In this document: positions 1 to 5,022 of the stretch, piece by piece
Layout of the letters: each line of letters starts with the position of its first letter
Numbering within the stretch: the first letter of the stretch is position 1
From: Prolixibacteraceae bacterium
GTDB taxonomy: Bacteria > Bacteroidota > Bacteroidia > Bacteroidales > Prolixibacteraceae
NCBI GenBank assembly: GCA_027858145.1
Contig: JAQIDF010000170.1
Coordinates: forward strand, 1 to 7,991
Direction: 5' to 3'
Length of the DNA: 7,991 nt
Made by a program: the position numbers and the translations under genes
Notes under the pieces: model-generated
Database searches by the model: none
The model's input: the letters and a program-made list of their open reading frames with translations, nothing else
What the model was told of the DNA's origin: nothing

Positions 1-30
1 GCCAGGCCATAGACATACATAACCTCTCCC

Positions 31-67
31 GGCCAGGTTCTCTTTGTGGGGGCCTGGCCATTTTTTT
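31..67 (+). terminator. Rho-independent terminator of a gene left of the window
   Basis: Positions 31-37 (GGCCAGG) pair perfectly with 53-59 (CCTGGCC) across a 15-nt loop, followed by one A and seven T (61-67). This is a classical plus-strand intrinsic terminator. The gene it ends would lie to the left, outside the window. Positions 1-8 (GCCAGGCC) can also pair with 51-58 (GGCCTGGC), so two upstream segments compete for the same 3' arm. That could be chance, or part of a larger structure cut off by the window edge. Confidence 0.65.
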
Positions 68-113
68 ATCTGATCACAGAAGCAGAAATGAACGCTACGA
101 TTCACGAAATAAT

Positions 114-158
114 ATTTGGCTCCTCGACGTTTCATGTGGAAACGTCGAGGAGCCAAAT
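114..158. repeat. Perfect 20-bp inverted repeat with 5-nt loop
   Basis: Positions 114-133 are the exact reverse complement of 139-158, with the loop ATGTG at 134-138. The GC-rich core of the arm reads GGCTCCTCGACG. A perfect 20-bp stem is longer than most intrinsic terminators and neither side has a proper T-run (plus strand continues TGCC; minus strand continues with a mixed AT stretch). It could be a strong RNA hairpin, a weak bidirectional terminator, a protein-binding palindrome or a small mobile palindromic element. The sequence alone does not decide. Confidence 0.75.
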
Positions 159-209
159 TGCCTTGAGCAAGATAGTCTTGGTTGAGAAGGATTAGGTGGA
201 GGGGTAATC

Positions 210-239
210 CCCCATATTGCAGGAGTGATTTGATAAAAA
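210..239 (+). repeat. Dispersed repeat, copy 1 (degenerate palindrome)
   Basis: These 30 bases match 984-1013 at 29 of 30 positions; the single difference is A versus G at position 228. The copy begins CCCCATATTGC and ends TTTGATAAAAA. In copy 2 the core is flanked by perfect 11-bp arms; here the left arm has decayed and only a few bases still pair with GTGATTTGATA. Two copies within 800 bp in intergenic DNA of the same segment suggest a REP-like or MITE-like family. Confidence 0.7.
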
Positions 240-460
240 GGTTAAGCTTTGCAATCACCAGCCAGCCATTGCATTATTGTGGAAACAAACAGCGCCCTTT
301 CTTGTCTGACAAATGTGCTGTTAGGCGATTTTTCCCGTTTGATTCATTACTGGAAGGAATTAAATAAATCTGTCCACATTTTTCTCATTTTTTTCGCTTC
401 AACTCTATTCGTTGTGATGCATGGAGAGGACCCCTGAGAAACCGAACGCGTAGCACCAGC

Positions 461-510
461 GGCAGTTAAAAGTAGAGTGTAACGTAGCGAAACACCGCTT
501 ATAACTGTCC
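461..510. repeat. Imperfect dyad downstream of the DUF6488 gene
   Basis: Positions 461-472 (GGCAGTTAAAAG) are nearly complementary to 498-510 (CTTATAACTGTCC), with one bulge and one mismatch. Inside, GTGT at 477-480 can pair with ACAC at 492-495. It lies about 25 bases past the stop codon of the leftward DUF6488 gene, so an RNA hairpin at the 3' end of that transcript is plausible. There is no T-run after it on the minus strand, so it is not a standard intrinsic terminator. Confidence 0.3.
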
Positions 511-534
511 ACTGGATACTTTTGTTATGTGATT

Positions 535-891
535 TTATTTCCCTGTGTAATTAAAAGAAATATATTCCCCACCTATCGTCATAGATACATAAAGTTTTTG
601 TTTGGTTGTGTCGGTAATTTTTTCATTGTTGTAAATTACGACCCATTTAGGACTACCATTAAGCACTTTTTTCTCAATAGAGCTTGCCTTTATAGTGGAC
701 CAACTTTTATCAATTTTGCCTCTTTCAACAAATGAGGCAATCACTTTGTCAGCATTTTTTTCAGCCGTTGCTTGATTAACTGGTGCTGGCGCATTGCTGT
801 AGCCATGATCATGTCCAGAACCGGCTATAACCATAACAGGTGCGCCGAACAGTAAGGATGATAAGACAAGTGTGGTTGCTAAAGTTTTCAT
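535..891 (-). CDS. Small exported DUF6488-family protein
   Basis: This 118-residue protein has an N-terminal signal peptide (about residues 1-23, MKTLATTLVL then a hydrophobic stretch ending VMVIAG). A short His-containing segment follows (GSGHDHGYS, about 24-32), then a compact domain. The C-terminal half carries WVVIYNNEK, a Lys/Thr-rich turn, and the ending LYVSMTIGGEYISFNYTGK, which closely resembles my memory of DUF6488 proteins. It should be periplasmic; no biochemical function is known to me. The three-histidine cluster fits weak metal binding, as inference. The start is firm: GGAG lies about 7 bases upstream of the ATG at 891. It is the last gene of the leftward cluster, 159 bp after the anchor gene with a palindromic repeat between them, so its transcription may be partly uncoupled from the genes before it. 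Confidence 0.8.
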   Translation of the reverse strand: MKTLATTLVLSSLLFGAPVMVIAGSGHDHGYSNAPAPVNQATAEKNADKVIASFVERGKIDKSWSTIKASSIEKKVLNGSPKWVVIYNNEKITDTTKQKLYVSMTIGGEYISFNYTGK

Positions 892-973
892 ATGTTTTCT
901 CCAAATAGGTTAGTTGATTGAATCGTGTTTGCTTGGTGTATGCTTGTGTGGATTATCATCAAGCGAATACCGT

Positions 974-1013
974 TATCAAACCACCCCATATTGCAGGAGT
1001 GGTTTGATAAAAA
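974..1013. repeat. Dispersed repeat, copy 2 (perfect 11-bp palindrome)
   Basis: TATCAAACCAC (974-984) is the exact reverse complement of GTGGTTTGATA (999-1009), with a 14-nt loop. The right-hand 30 bases (984-1013) match copy 1 at 210-239 with one difference. It sits between the anchor gene and the DUF6488 gene, so it is transcribed as a hairpin in the leftward mRNA. On that strand a T-run precedes the stem rather than following it, so it is not a normal terminator. An mRNA-stabilising or REP-type role is possible. Confidence 0.75.
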
Positions 1014-1050
1014 AGAGTCTACTTCTTAGCCGGTTATCATAGGCTGGGAA

Positions 1051-1686
1051 TTAGACATCTTGCTTAATATCAGAATACGCACCTTCCACTTGCAGGGTAA
1101 TTGTCATAGTTTCAGCCGTTCTATTCCGCCAGAACCAGCCATGTCTCCCATCAAATTCGGCTTCCATGATACCTTCCTTACGATCTGCTGACCCTTTGCT
1201 ATAACTCCGATAATTTATCTGAAGTTTTTTTGAGTCTGAATGGGCATCGAAATTTGCTCGTCCATTACTTGTCCACCAAACATAATTGACCTGTTCTCCC
1301 TTGTTCATTTTAAGCTTCACCTCTGTACCCTCATTAGGACGAAGAGAGAAGGTCATCTTGTCAGTTCTGACCGGGGCTTTCTGTAACGTTTCAACGGGTT
1401 TCTCTACGGATTTCGCAACCAGTTCCGAATCCTTGCTATCCGGCGAACTCTTGGCCTTGGCAAGGGTTTTGTCAGCTGCGGCTTCTTGGGCGAGAGAGAC
1501 CTTTATTTCACCCATCTTGGATAAACCTAGCAAATTGCCGACACCGGTTGGGTCAATGCCATACTCGGCAGGAAGTACACCTGTGACGAGAATAATTGCT
1601 GCCAGCGTGATTGCTATGATAGTTGATTTTATAAGCTTGGCCACTGATGGAAGCTCGTTGTTTGAAGGTATATTATTGTTATTCAT
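1051..1686 (-). CDS. Transmembrane anchor protein (single-pass, periplasmic C-terminal domain)
   Basis: This 211-residue protein has a short cytoplasmic N-terminus rich in Asn, one membrane segment (about residues 21-38) and then the motif AEYGIDPTGVGNLLGLSKMG. Next comes a low-complexity Ala/Lys/Ser/Glu linker (about 69-105) and a predicted beta-rich domain ending with FDGRHGWFWRNRT at about 178-190. This layout and both motifs match what I remember of proteins annotated only as 'transmembrane anchor protein' in Proteobacteria; their molecular role is unknown to me. I chose the ATG at 1686 because AGGG lies about 10 bases upstream and it leaves a 22-bp gap to the upstream HupE-like gene. The in-frame ATG at 1719 would overlap that gene and add 11 residues. 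The 22-bp gap indicates co-transcription and probably joint function with the HupE-like protein. The aromatic WFWRN cluster may face the membrane surface or a partner protein (inference). Confidence 0.82.
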   Translation of the reverse strand: MNNNNIPSNNELPSVAKLIKSTIIAITLAAIILVTGVLPAEYGIDPTGVGNLLGLSKMGEIKVSLAQEAAADKTLAKAKSSPDSKDSELVAKSVEKPVETLQKAPVRTDKMTFSLRPNEGTEVKLKMNKGEQVNYVWWTSNGRANFDAHSDSKKLQINYRSYSKGSADRKEGIMEAEFDGRHGWFWRNRTAETMTITLQVEGAYSDIKQDV

Positions 1687-1708
1687 TATATTTTCCCTAT
1701 GCAATTTT

Positions 1709-2425
1709 TTAAGAAACAAAAAAGCCTGTCATTTGGTAGCCGACAAAAATAAAGCCACCTGCCATTAAAGCAACATTGGCACTGTATGCGTGTCGCATGA
1801 AGCCGCCTGAACGACGCCAAAAACCCATTAGGATGAGAATTGTAGATAAAGCGATAATTTGGCCCAGTTCAACTCCCATATTGAATGCAATGAGATTCTG
1901 AATCAAGCCATCAGGGGAAATTTTGTAATCGAGAATTTTGGTGGCTAAGCCAAAACCATGAAAAAGCCCGAAAATAAGGGTGGCTATTTTAGTGCTTGGC
2001 TGAAAACCAAACCAGCGCTGATATGCCCCCATATTATCAAGTGCTTTGTAGACAATTGAAAAGCCGATGATCGCATCGATCAGATAGGCGCTCACGCTGA
2101 TATTCATGAGAACCCCTGAAAGTAACGTAACAGAGTGTCCAACGGCAAACAGCGTTACATAGACGCTTATATCTTTTAAACGATATAAAAAGAAAATTAC
2201 TCCAAATAGAAATAACAAGTGGTCATATCCTGTCACCATATGCTTTGCGCCTAAATAAATAAACGGTAGAAGCATAACTCCAGAACTTTCTTGGATATAT
2301 CCCTTGTCGCCTGCTGTTACGCCATGTGCACTCGCTTCAATTGCAAAAGCAAAAATAATTGCCGTCAACCCCATAAGAATAAGCAAATTATCCTTACTTA
2401 AAGATCGTTTGAAAAAATCAATCAT
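1709..2425 (-). CDS. HupE/UreJ-family membrane protein (putative metal permease)
   Basis: This 238-residue, highly hydrophobic protein has about seven membrane segments. The family hallmarks are visible: a His/Asp cluster in GAKHMVTGYDHLLFLFG (about 59-75), FAVGHS (93-98), FGLFHGFGLA (152-161) and FNMGVELGQ (181-189). The first segment ends in EASAHG and resembles a signal peptide, as in other members of this HupE_UreJ-type subgroup. Classical HupE and UreJ proteins transport nickel for hydrogenase or urease. No such enzyme is seen here, so nickel, cobalt or another transition metal is only an inference. The start is supported by AGAGG about 7 bases upstream of the ATG at 2425. It follows the histidine-rich gene after 92 bp of AT-rich DNA and precedes the anchor gene by 22 bp, so it is the probable core of this leftward operon. 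Confidence 0.88.
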   Translation of the reverse strand: MIDFFKRSLSKDNLLILMGLTAIIFAFAIEASAHGVTAGDKGYIQESSGVMLLPFIYLGAKHMVTGYDHLLFLFGVIFFLYRLKDISVYVTLFAVGHSVTLLSGVLMNISVSAYLIDAIIGFSIVYKALDNMGAYQRWFGFQPSTKIATLIFGLFHGFGLATKILDYKISPDGLIQNLIAFNMGVELGQIIALSTILILMGFWRRSGGFMRHAYSANVALMAGGFIFVGYQMTGFFVS

Positions 2426-2517
2426 GAGTTTACCTCTTTAAAATACCACTACTGCATTAACAATATGTAATATTTCAAAATAATTGTTTCTTGAATTTAA
2501 AGTTAATTTTTGAACAA

Positions 2518-2955
2518 TTATCCAAACAGAGGTGGACCGCGAATTACGGAAGAAGAAACATAGTGTTCTTTTGTGAAAGAAGGTTGTCTATAAAAAGAAG
2601 TATACTTCTCATGACAAACTACAGAAGGGAGATAGAAAGCAGAAAAAGCTAGATCTAATATGTCAAATGTTGAATCATTTGTAGCTTGTGATCTTGCTAT
2701 GTTCCAATCTACTTTATTCTCGTATTTGTGTTGATGGCCACTTGAATGAGAAGATTTCTCTTCGCCATGAACATGAGCCGAAGAATGTAAAACATCAAGA
2801 TTTGAAGGATGGTAGCTGACTTCCACTACTAAGGAATCACCTTCATGAAAATGATGTAAGTGGGAAAATTGATATACTTGGTTACAGCAAATCAGCACCA
2901 GCAGTAAAAAGGAGCTAATTCGGCATAAATTATTAATATTTTTATTTTTAAACAT
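2518..2955 (-). CDS. Small exported histidine-rich protein ending in RGPPLF
   Basis: This 145-residue protein has a signal peptide or N-terminal anchor (Lys/Asn-rich start, then ISSFLLLVLICC). A histidine-rich region follows, with clusters HLHHFH, LHSSAHVHG and SHSSGHQHK between about residues 26 and 80. The ending is less charged and contains VIRGPPLFG. I count 13 histidines. Exported His-rich proteins with a C-terminal RxPP motif often precede CzcCBA-type metal efflux genes (recalled context, not seen here), so periplasmic metal buffering or sensing is the best guess. The start is uncertain: in-frame ATGs lie at 2991, 2961 and 2955, and none has a clear Shine-Dalgarno sequence. I took 2955 because it gives a normal signal-peptide n-region. 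The two cysteines in LICC could suggest lipidation, but the motif does not fit a lipobox well. It is the first gene of the leftward cluster. Confidence 0.65.
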   Translation of the reverse strand: MFKNKNINNLCRISSFLLLVLICCNQVYQFSHLHHFHEGDSLVVEVSYHPSNLDVLHSSAHVHGEEKSSHSSGHQHKYENKVDWNIARSQATNDSTFDILDLAFSAFYLPSVVCHEKYTSFYRQPSFTKEHYVSSSVIRGPPLFG

Positions 2956-3032
2956 TGTCATATGGAACACGGATATAACACAAAAAAACATTTTAGCATT
3001 CTAAAACAGACTATGCCGGGTGTCTTTAGGGG

Positions 3033-3082
3033 CACAGCAGGCTTGTTAAAAGGCGCAGGGGATTGGTAATCCCATGGCTGTG
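3033..3082. repeat. Nested hairpin upstream of the His-rich gene
   Basis: CACAGC (3033-3038) pairs with GCTGTG (3077-3082). Within it, GGGATT (3059-3064) pairs with AATCCC (3068-3073) across a 3-nt loop. It lies about 40-125 bases upstream of the His-rich gene, where a leader RNA or operator would be. It does not match any riboswitch I know well; I looked for a cobalamin-type box and did not find one. Function is unknown and chance pairing is possible. Confidence 0.35.
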
Positions 3083-3400
3083 TTTGCTATGTCTTACGCG
3101 CCCTATTTCCCTTGCTGCTGGCAACAGGTCATTCAATGTACATTTTTCTCAAGTTGCCTAAGTGTAGGTTGAGCTATTCAGCAATTTACTGACAGAAAGA
3201 TCCATAAAATGTTCCGGACTTTATTTATTTATCCCGTTCACTGAAATTCAGTGTACAAAGATATCCATTGGCAATTTTAAGCCAAGACGTACAGATGAGA
3301 ACTTGAGATGTTTCCTGATTAAAGATGGAACCAAGAGCGTTTTTTTTGTTGGGGAAATAGTGTTTAGGTGTGGGGGATAGCGTGGGGGAAATGAAGCATG

Positions 3401-3424
3401 GAATTAGTGGCAAACCGCTAACTC
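3401..3424 (-). terminator. Possible terminator hairpin 3' of the tRNA
   Basis: Read leftward from the tRNA, GAGTTAG can pair with CTAATTC (one G-T pair), with an inner GG/CC pair after one mismatch and a small loop. It starts 12 bases after the encoded CCA, a common place for a tRNA terminator. The following sequence (CATGCTTCATTTCC) is only a weak U-tract. The same bases contain TTAGTGGCAA, which I also associate loosely with integrase-proximal DNA at tRNA sites. Confidence 0.4.
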
Positions 3425-3435
3425 TTTGGTGTTAC

Positions 3436-3512
3436 TGGTGCGCCCAGCAGGATTCGAACCTGCGGCCTACGGCTTAGAAGGCCGTTGCTCTATCCAACTG
3501 AGCTAAGAGGGC
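3436..3512 (-). tRNA. tRNA-Arg(TCT) with a mispaired, apparently hybrid acceptor stem
   Basis: Reading leftward from 3512, the acceptor 5' strand is GCCCTCT. The D stem GCTC/GAGC, anticodon stem ACGGC/GCCGT with loop CTTCTAA (anticodon TCT) and T stem GCAGG/CCTGC with loop TTCGAAT are all perfect. The 3' acceptor strand is TGGGCGC, then A73 and an encoded CCA. Pairing GCCCTCT with TGGGCGC gives four Watson-Crick pairs, one T-G wobble and mismatches C3-C70 and T7-T66. The 3' strand would instead suit a 5' strand GCGCCCA, close to E. coli argU (GCGCCCT, from memory). The gene therefore looks like the 5' part of one tRNA-Arg joined to the 3' part of another, with the switch somewhere in the conserved body. 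As written it may not be a good substrate for processing or charging. The 5' side faces the Bacteroidota-like genes and the CCA side faces the proteobacterial-like genes. Confidence 0.88.
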
Positions 3513-3576
3513 AAATTATACGCTCAAAACAAACTAAAAAAATACTGTTTATGCAGCCTTCTTTTGTTAGCGGCTG

Positions 3577-3584
3577 CAAATATA
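3577..3584 (-). promoter_or_regulatory. Bacteroidota-type -7 box, probable tRNA promoter
   Basis: On the minus strand this reads TATATTTG followed by CAG, an exact match to the Bacteroidota -7 consensus TAnnTTTG. It points leftward and lies 65 bases upstream of the tRNA 5' end. No clear -33 TTG is visible at the usual distance. The same 11 bases (TATATTTGCAG) occur on the plus strand at 3677-3687, facing the other way. Confidence 0.5.
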
Positions 3585-3676
3585 AAAAATGAAAAGCGAA
3601 TTCTTTACCTTTCCGGGGGAAATTATTCTTTCGTTTACATTTTCATCTAAACAAAGCATCTTTTTCTGTGTTGTGC

Positions 3677-3684
3677 TATATTTG
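3677..3684 (+). promoter_or_regulatory. Bacteroidota-type -7 box, promoter of the DUF2520-KdsC-Maf operon
   Basis: TATATTTG followed by CAG lies 17 bases before the ATG at 3702 and matches the Bacteroidota -7 consensus TAnnTTTG. The -33 element is not obvious. The implied 5' leader is very short, about 10 bases, which fits the absence of a Shine-Dalgarno sequence before this gene. Confidence 0.55.
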
Positions 3685-3701
3685 CAGTAAATAATTATAC
3701 T

Positions 3702-4484
3702 ATGGATAAAAAAGTAGCCATAATAGGGGCCGGCAATCTTGCAACACGCGTATCGCTTGAGCTCCAGAACAATGGAACCGACATCATACAGGTATACAGC
3801 CGTACAGTAACATCGGCACTTACACTGGCCCGGATGTTGGGGTGCAGCTATGTTACAAAACCCGAAAAAATAACACCCGAAGCCGACATCTATATTATTT
3901 CGGTAAACGATATGGCCATGGCCGGATTACTGGAAAATGTAAACTTCAACAACAAACTGGTAGCCCATACTGCTGGTAGCATACCAATGGATGCACTCAA
4001 GAATTTTTCGAAAAATTACGGTGTATTCTACCCACTGCAAACCTTTTCTAAGTACCGGGATGTGAATTTTTCAAAAATCCCGTTTTGTATTGAAGGCAGT
4101 TCAAAAGAAAACGAACAAGCACTTGTTGAGTTAGCTTCACTTATCTCTAAAGATGTACGATTGATTAATTCGGAACAACGCAAACAGCTTCACCTGGCAG
4201 CTGTTTTTGCATGCAACTTTGCAAACCACATGTACGCTATTGCCGGTGAACTGGTTCAGGATAAAGACATACCATTCGATATTTTGCGGCCCCTTATCAA
4301 CGAAACAGCATCGAAGATAAAACACATGACACCAAGGGCAGCTCAAACAGGCCCCGCCCTTAGAATGGACAATAACATCATACAGGAACATGTTTCTATA
4401 CTTGGTAAAAAATCAAGTATTGGCAAGCTGTATGGTCAGTTGAGCGAAAGTATTTTTGAATTTCACAAACTTCCAAAATCATAA
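3702..4484 (+). CDS. Rossmann-fold / DUF2520 domain protein
   Basis: This 260-residue cytoplasmic protein starts with a nucleotide-binding Rossmann motif (VAIIGAGNLA, residues 5-14) and a second beta-alpha unit ending in VYSRT (31-35), typical of NADP-type dehydrogenases. The N-terminal domain runs to about residue 125, through AHTAGSIP and FYPLQTFSK. The helical C-terminal domain (about 155-255) fits DUF2520, with LHLAAVFACNFANHMY (163-178) and TGPALRMD (216-223). This two-domain layout is well known in Bacteroidota and is usually annotated 'DUF2520 domain-containing'. The substrate is unknown; resemblance to NADP-dependent F420 oxidoreductase and pyrroline-5-carboxylate reductase-like folds suggests a reductase. 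No Shine-Dalgarno precedes the ATG. Its stop lies 2 bp before the KdsC-like start, so the two are co-transcribed. Confidence 0.88.
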   Translation: MDKKVAIIGAGNLATRVSLELQNNGTDIIQVYSRTVTSALTLARMLGCSYVTKPEKITPEADIYIISVNDMAMAGLLENVNFNNKLVAHTAGSIPMDALKNFSKNYGVFYPLQTFSKYRDVNFSKIPFCIEGSSKENEQALVELASLISKDVRLINSEQRKQLHLAAVFACNFANHMYAIAGELVQDKDIPFDILRPLINETASKIKHMTPRAAQTGPALRMDNNIIQEHVSILGKKSSIGKLYGQLSESIFEFHKLPKS

Positions 4485-4486
4485 AA

Positions 4487-5017
4487 ATGGCCTTTTTTAA
4501 AGAAGAACTACTTAATGTTAAAGCTTTTATTTTCGATGTAGATGGCGTACTTTCGAGCGACACATCACCGCTCGACCAAAACGGCGAACCCATGCGCACA
4601 GCCAATGTAAAAGATGGCTTTGCCATTCGCAATGCTTTACTCAGCGGATATCCCGTTGCAATTATATCGGGAGGAAAAAACGAAAACATAAAAAAAAGAT
4701 ACGAAAAACTGGGCATTGAACACATTTACATTGCAGCCGGAGATAAAATAACTTGTTTTGAAGATATTCTTAATAAAACGAAGCTTGCCCCCGAAGATTT
4801 CATGTACATGGGTGACGACTTACCCGACTACAACATCATGATGAAAATTGGAATTCCGACTTGCCCGGCCGATGCTGTTACCGAAATCAAATCAATATCG
4901 AAATACATATCGGATCGTAAAGGCGGCCAAGGCTGTGTACGTGATGTAATTGAACAGGTTATGCGGGCACAAGGAAAATGGCTTAACCCCGACATTATCA
5001 GAAACCCTTCATTTTAG
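4487..5017 (+). CDS. kdsC: KdsC-like HAD phosphatase (3-deoxy-D-manno-octulosonate 8-phosphate phosphatase)
   Basis: This 176-residue protein has the compact, cap-less size of the KdsC/YrbI branch of HAD phosphatases. HAD motif I is FDVDGVL (residues 16-22; nucleophile D17 and acid D19). Motif II is the Ser in AIISGG (58-63). A conserved Lys is at 87 (AGDK), and motif IV is MGDDLPD (108-114). The C-terminal loop DRKGGQGCVRDV (143-154) matches the KdsC glycine-rich tail that closes over the active site in the tetramer. KdsC removes phosphate from KDO-8-phosphate on the way to lipopolysaccharide core sugar. After motif I, the usual TDG is replaced by SSD, a mild divergence, so a related sugar-phosphate substrate is possible. 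It sits between the DUF2520 and Maf genes, with gaps of 2 and 5 bp. Confidence 0.85.
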   Translation: MAFFKEELLNVKAFIFDVDGVLSSDTSPLDQNGEPMRTANVKDGFAIRNALLSGYPVAIISGGKNENIKKRYEKLGIEHIYIAAGDKITCFEDILNKTKLAPEDFMYMGDDLPDYNIMMKIGIPTCPADAVTEIKSISKYISDRKGGQGCVRDVIEQVMRAQGKWLNPDIIRNPSF

Positions 5018-5022
5018 TTAGC

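Larger units (their letters stand above)
1..534. other. Non-coding region left of the DUF6488 gene
   Basis: I find no credible gene here. The short open frames lack a ribosome binding site, a recognisable domain or coding character. The stretch holds a terminator-like hairpin near the left edge, a perfect 20-bp inverted repeat at 114-158, one copy of a dispersed repeat at 210-239 and an imperfect dyad at 461-510. Because the DUF6488 gene ends at 535 and reads leftward, this is also the 3' flank of the metal-associated operon. No clear U-tract terminator for that operon is visible on the minus strand. Confidence 0.6.
2992..3435. other. Non-coding region between the metal-associated operon and the tRNA
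   Basis: I find no credible gene in these 444 bases. The only longer minus-strand frame (3225-3413) has no ribosome binding site and an unconvincing protein. The region holds a nested hairpin at 3033-3082, a G-rich imperfect repeat at 3351-3395 and a hairpin just 3' of the tRNA at 3401-3424. It must contain the promoter of the leftward operon, but I could not pick out a convincing -35/-10 pair. If the contig is chimeric, this whole stretch belongs with the left-hand genome. Confidence 0.6.

Noticed and set aside
300..345. GTTAGGC at 320s as part of an integron attC site
   Set aside because: No matching complementary RYYYAAC box at a proper distance and no attC-like stem; a lone 7-mer is not evidence.
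1286..1768. 160-codon plus-strand frame opposite the anchor and HupE-like genes
   Set aside because: It is antisense to two well-supported genes with family motifs and ribosome binding sites.
2992..3100. Cobalamin or other known riboswitch before the His-rich gene
   Set aside because: No B12 box or other conserved core on either strand; only simple nested stems.
3029..3148. Minus-strand open stretch of 40 codons without a start, encoding LNDLLPAAREIGRVR
   Set aside because: It looks faintly like a gene or transposase remnant, but it has no start, is flanked by several stops in frame and matches no family I can name.
3225..3413. 62-codon minus-strand frame just left of the tRNA, checked as a possible truncated integrase
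   Set aside because: No Shine-Dalgarno, and the N-terminus does not resemble a tyrosine integrase or any known domain.
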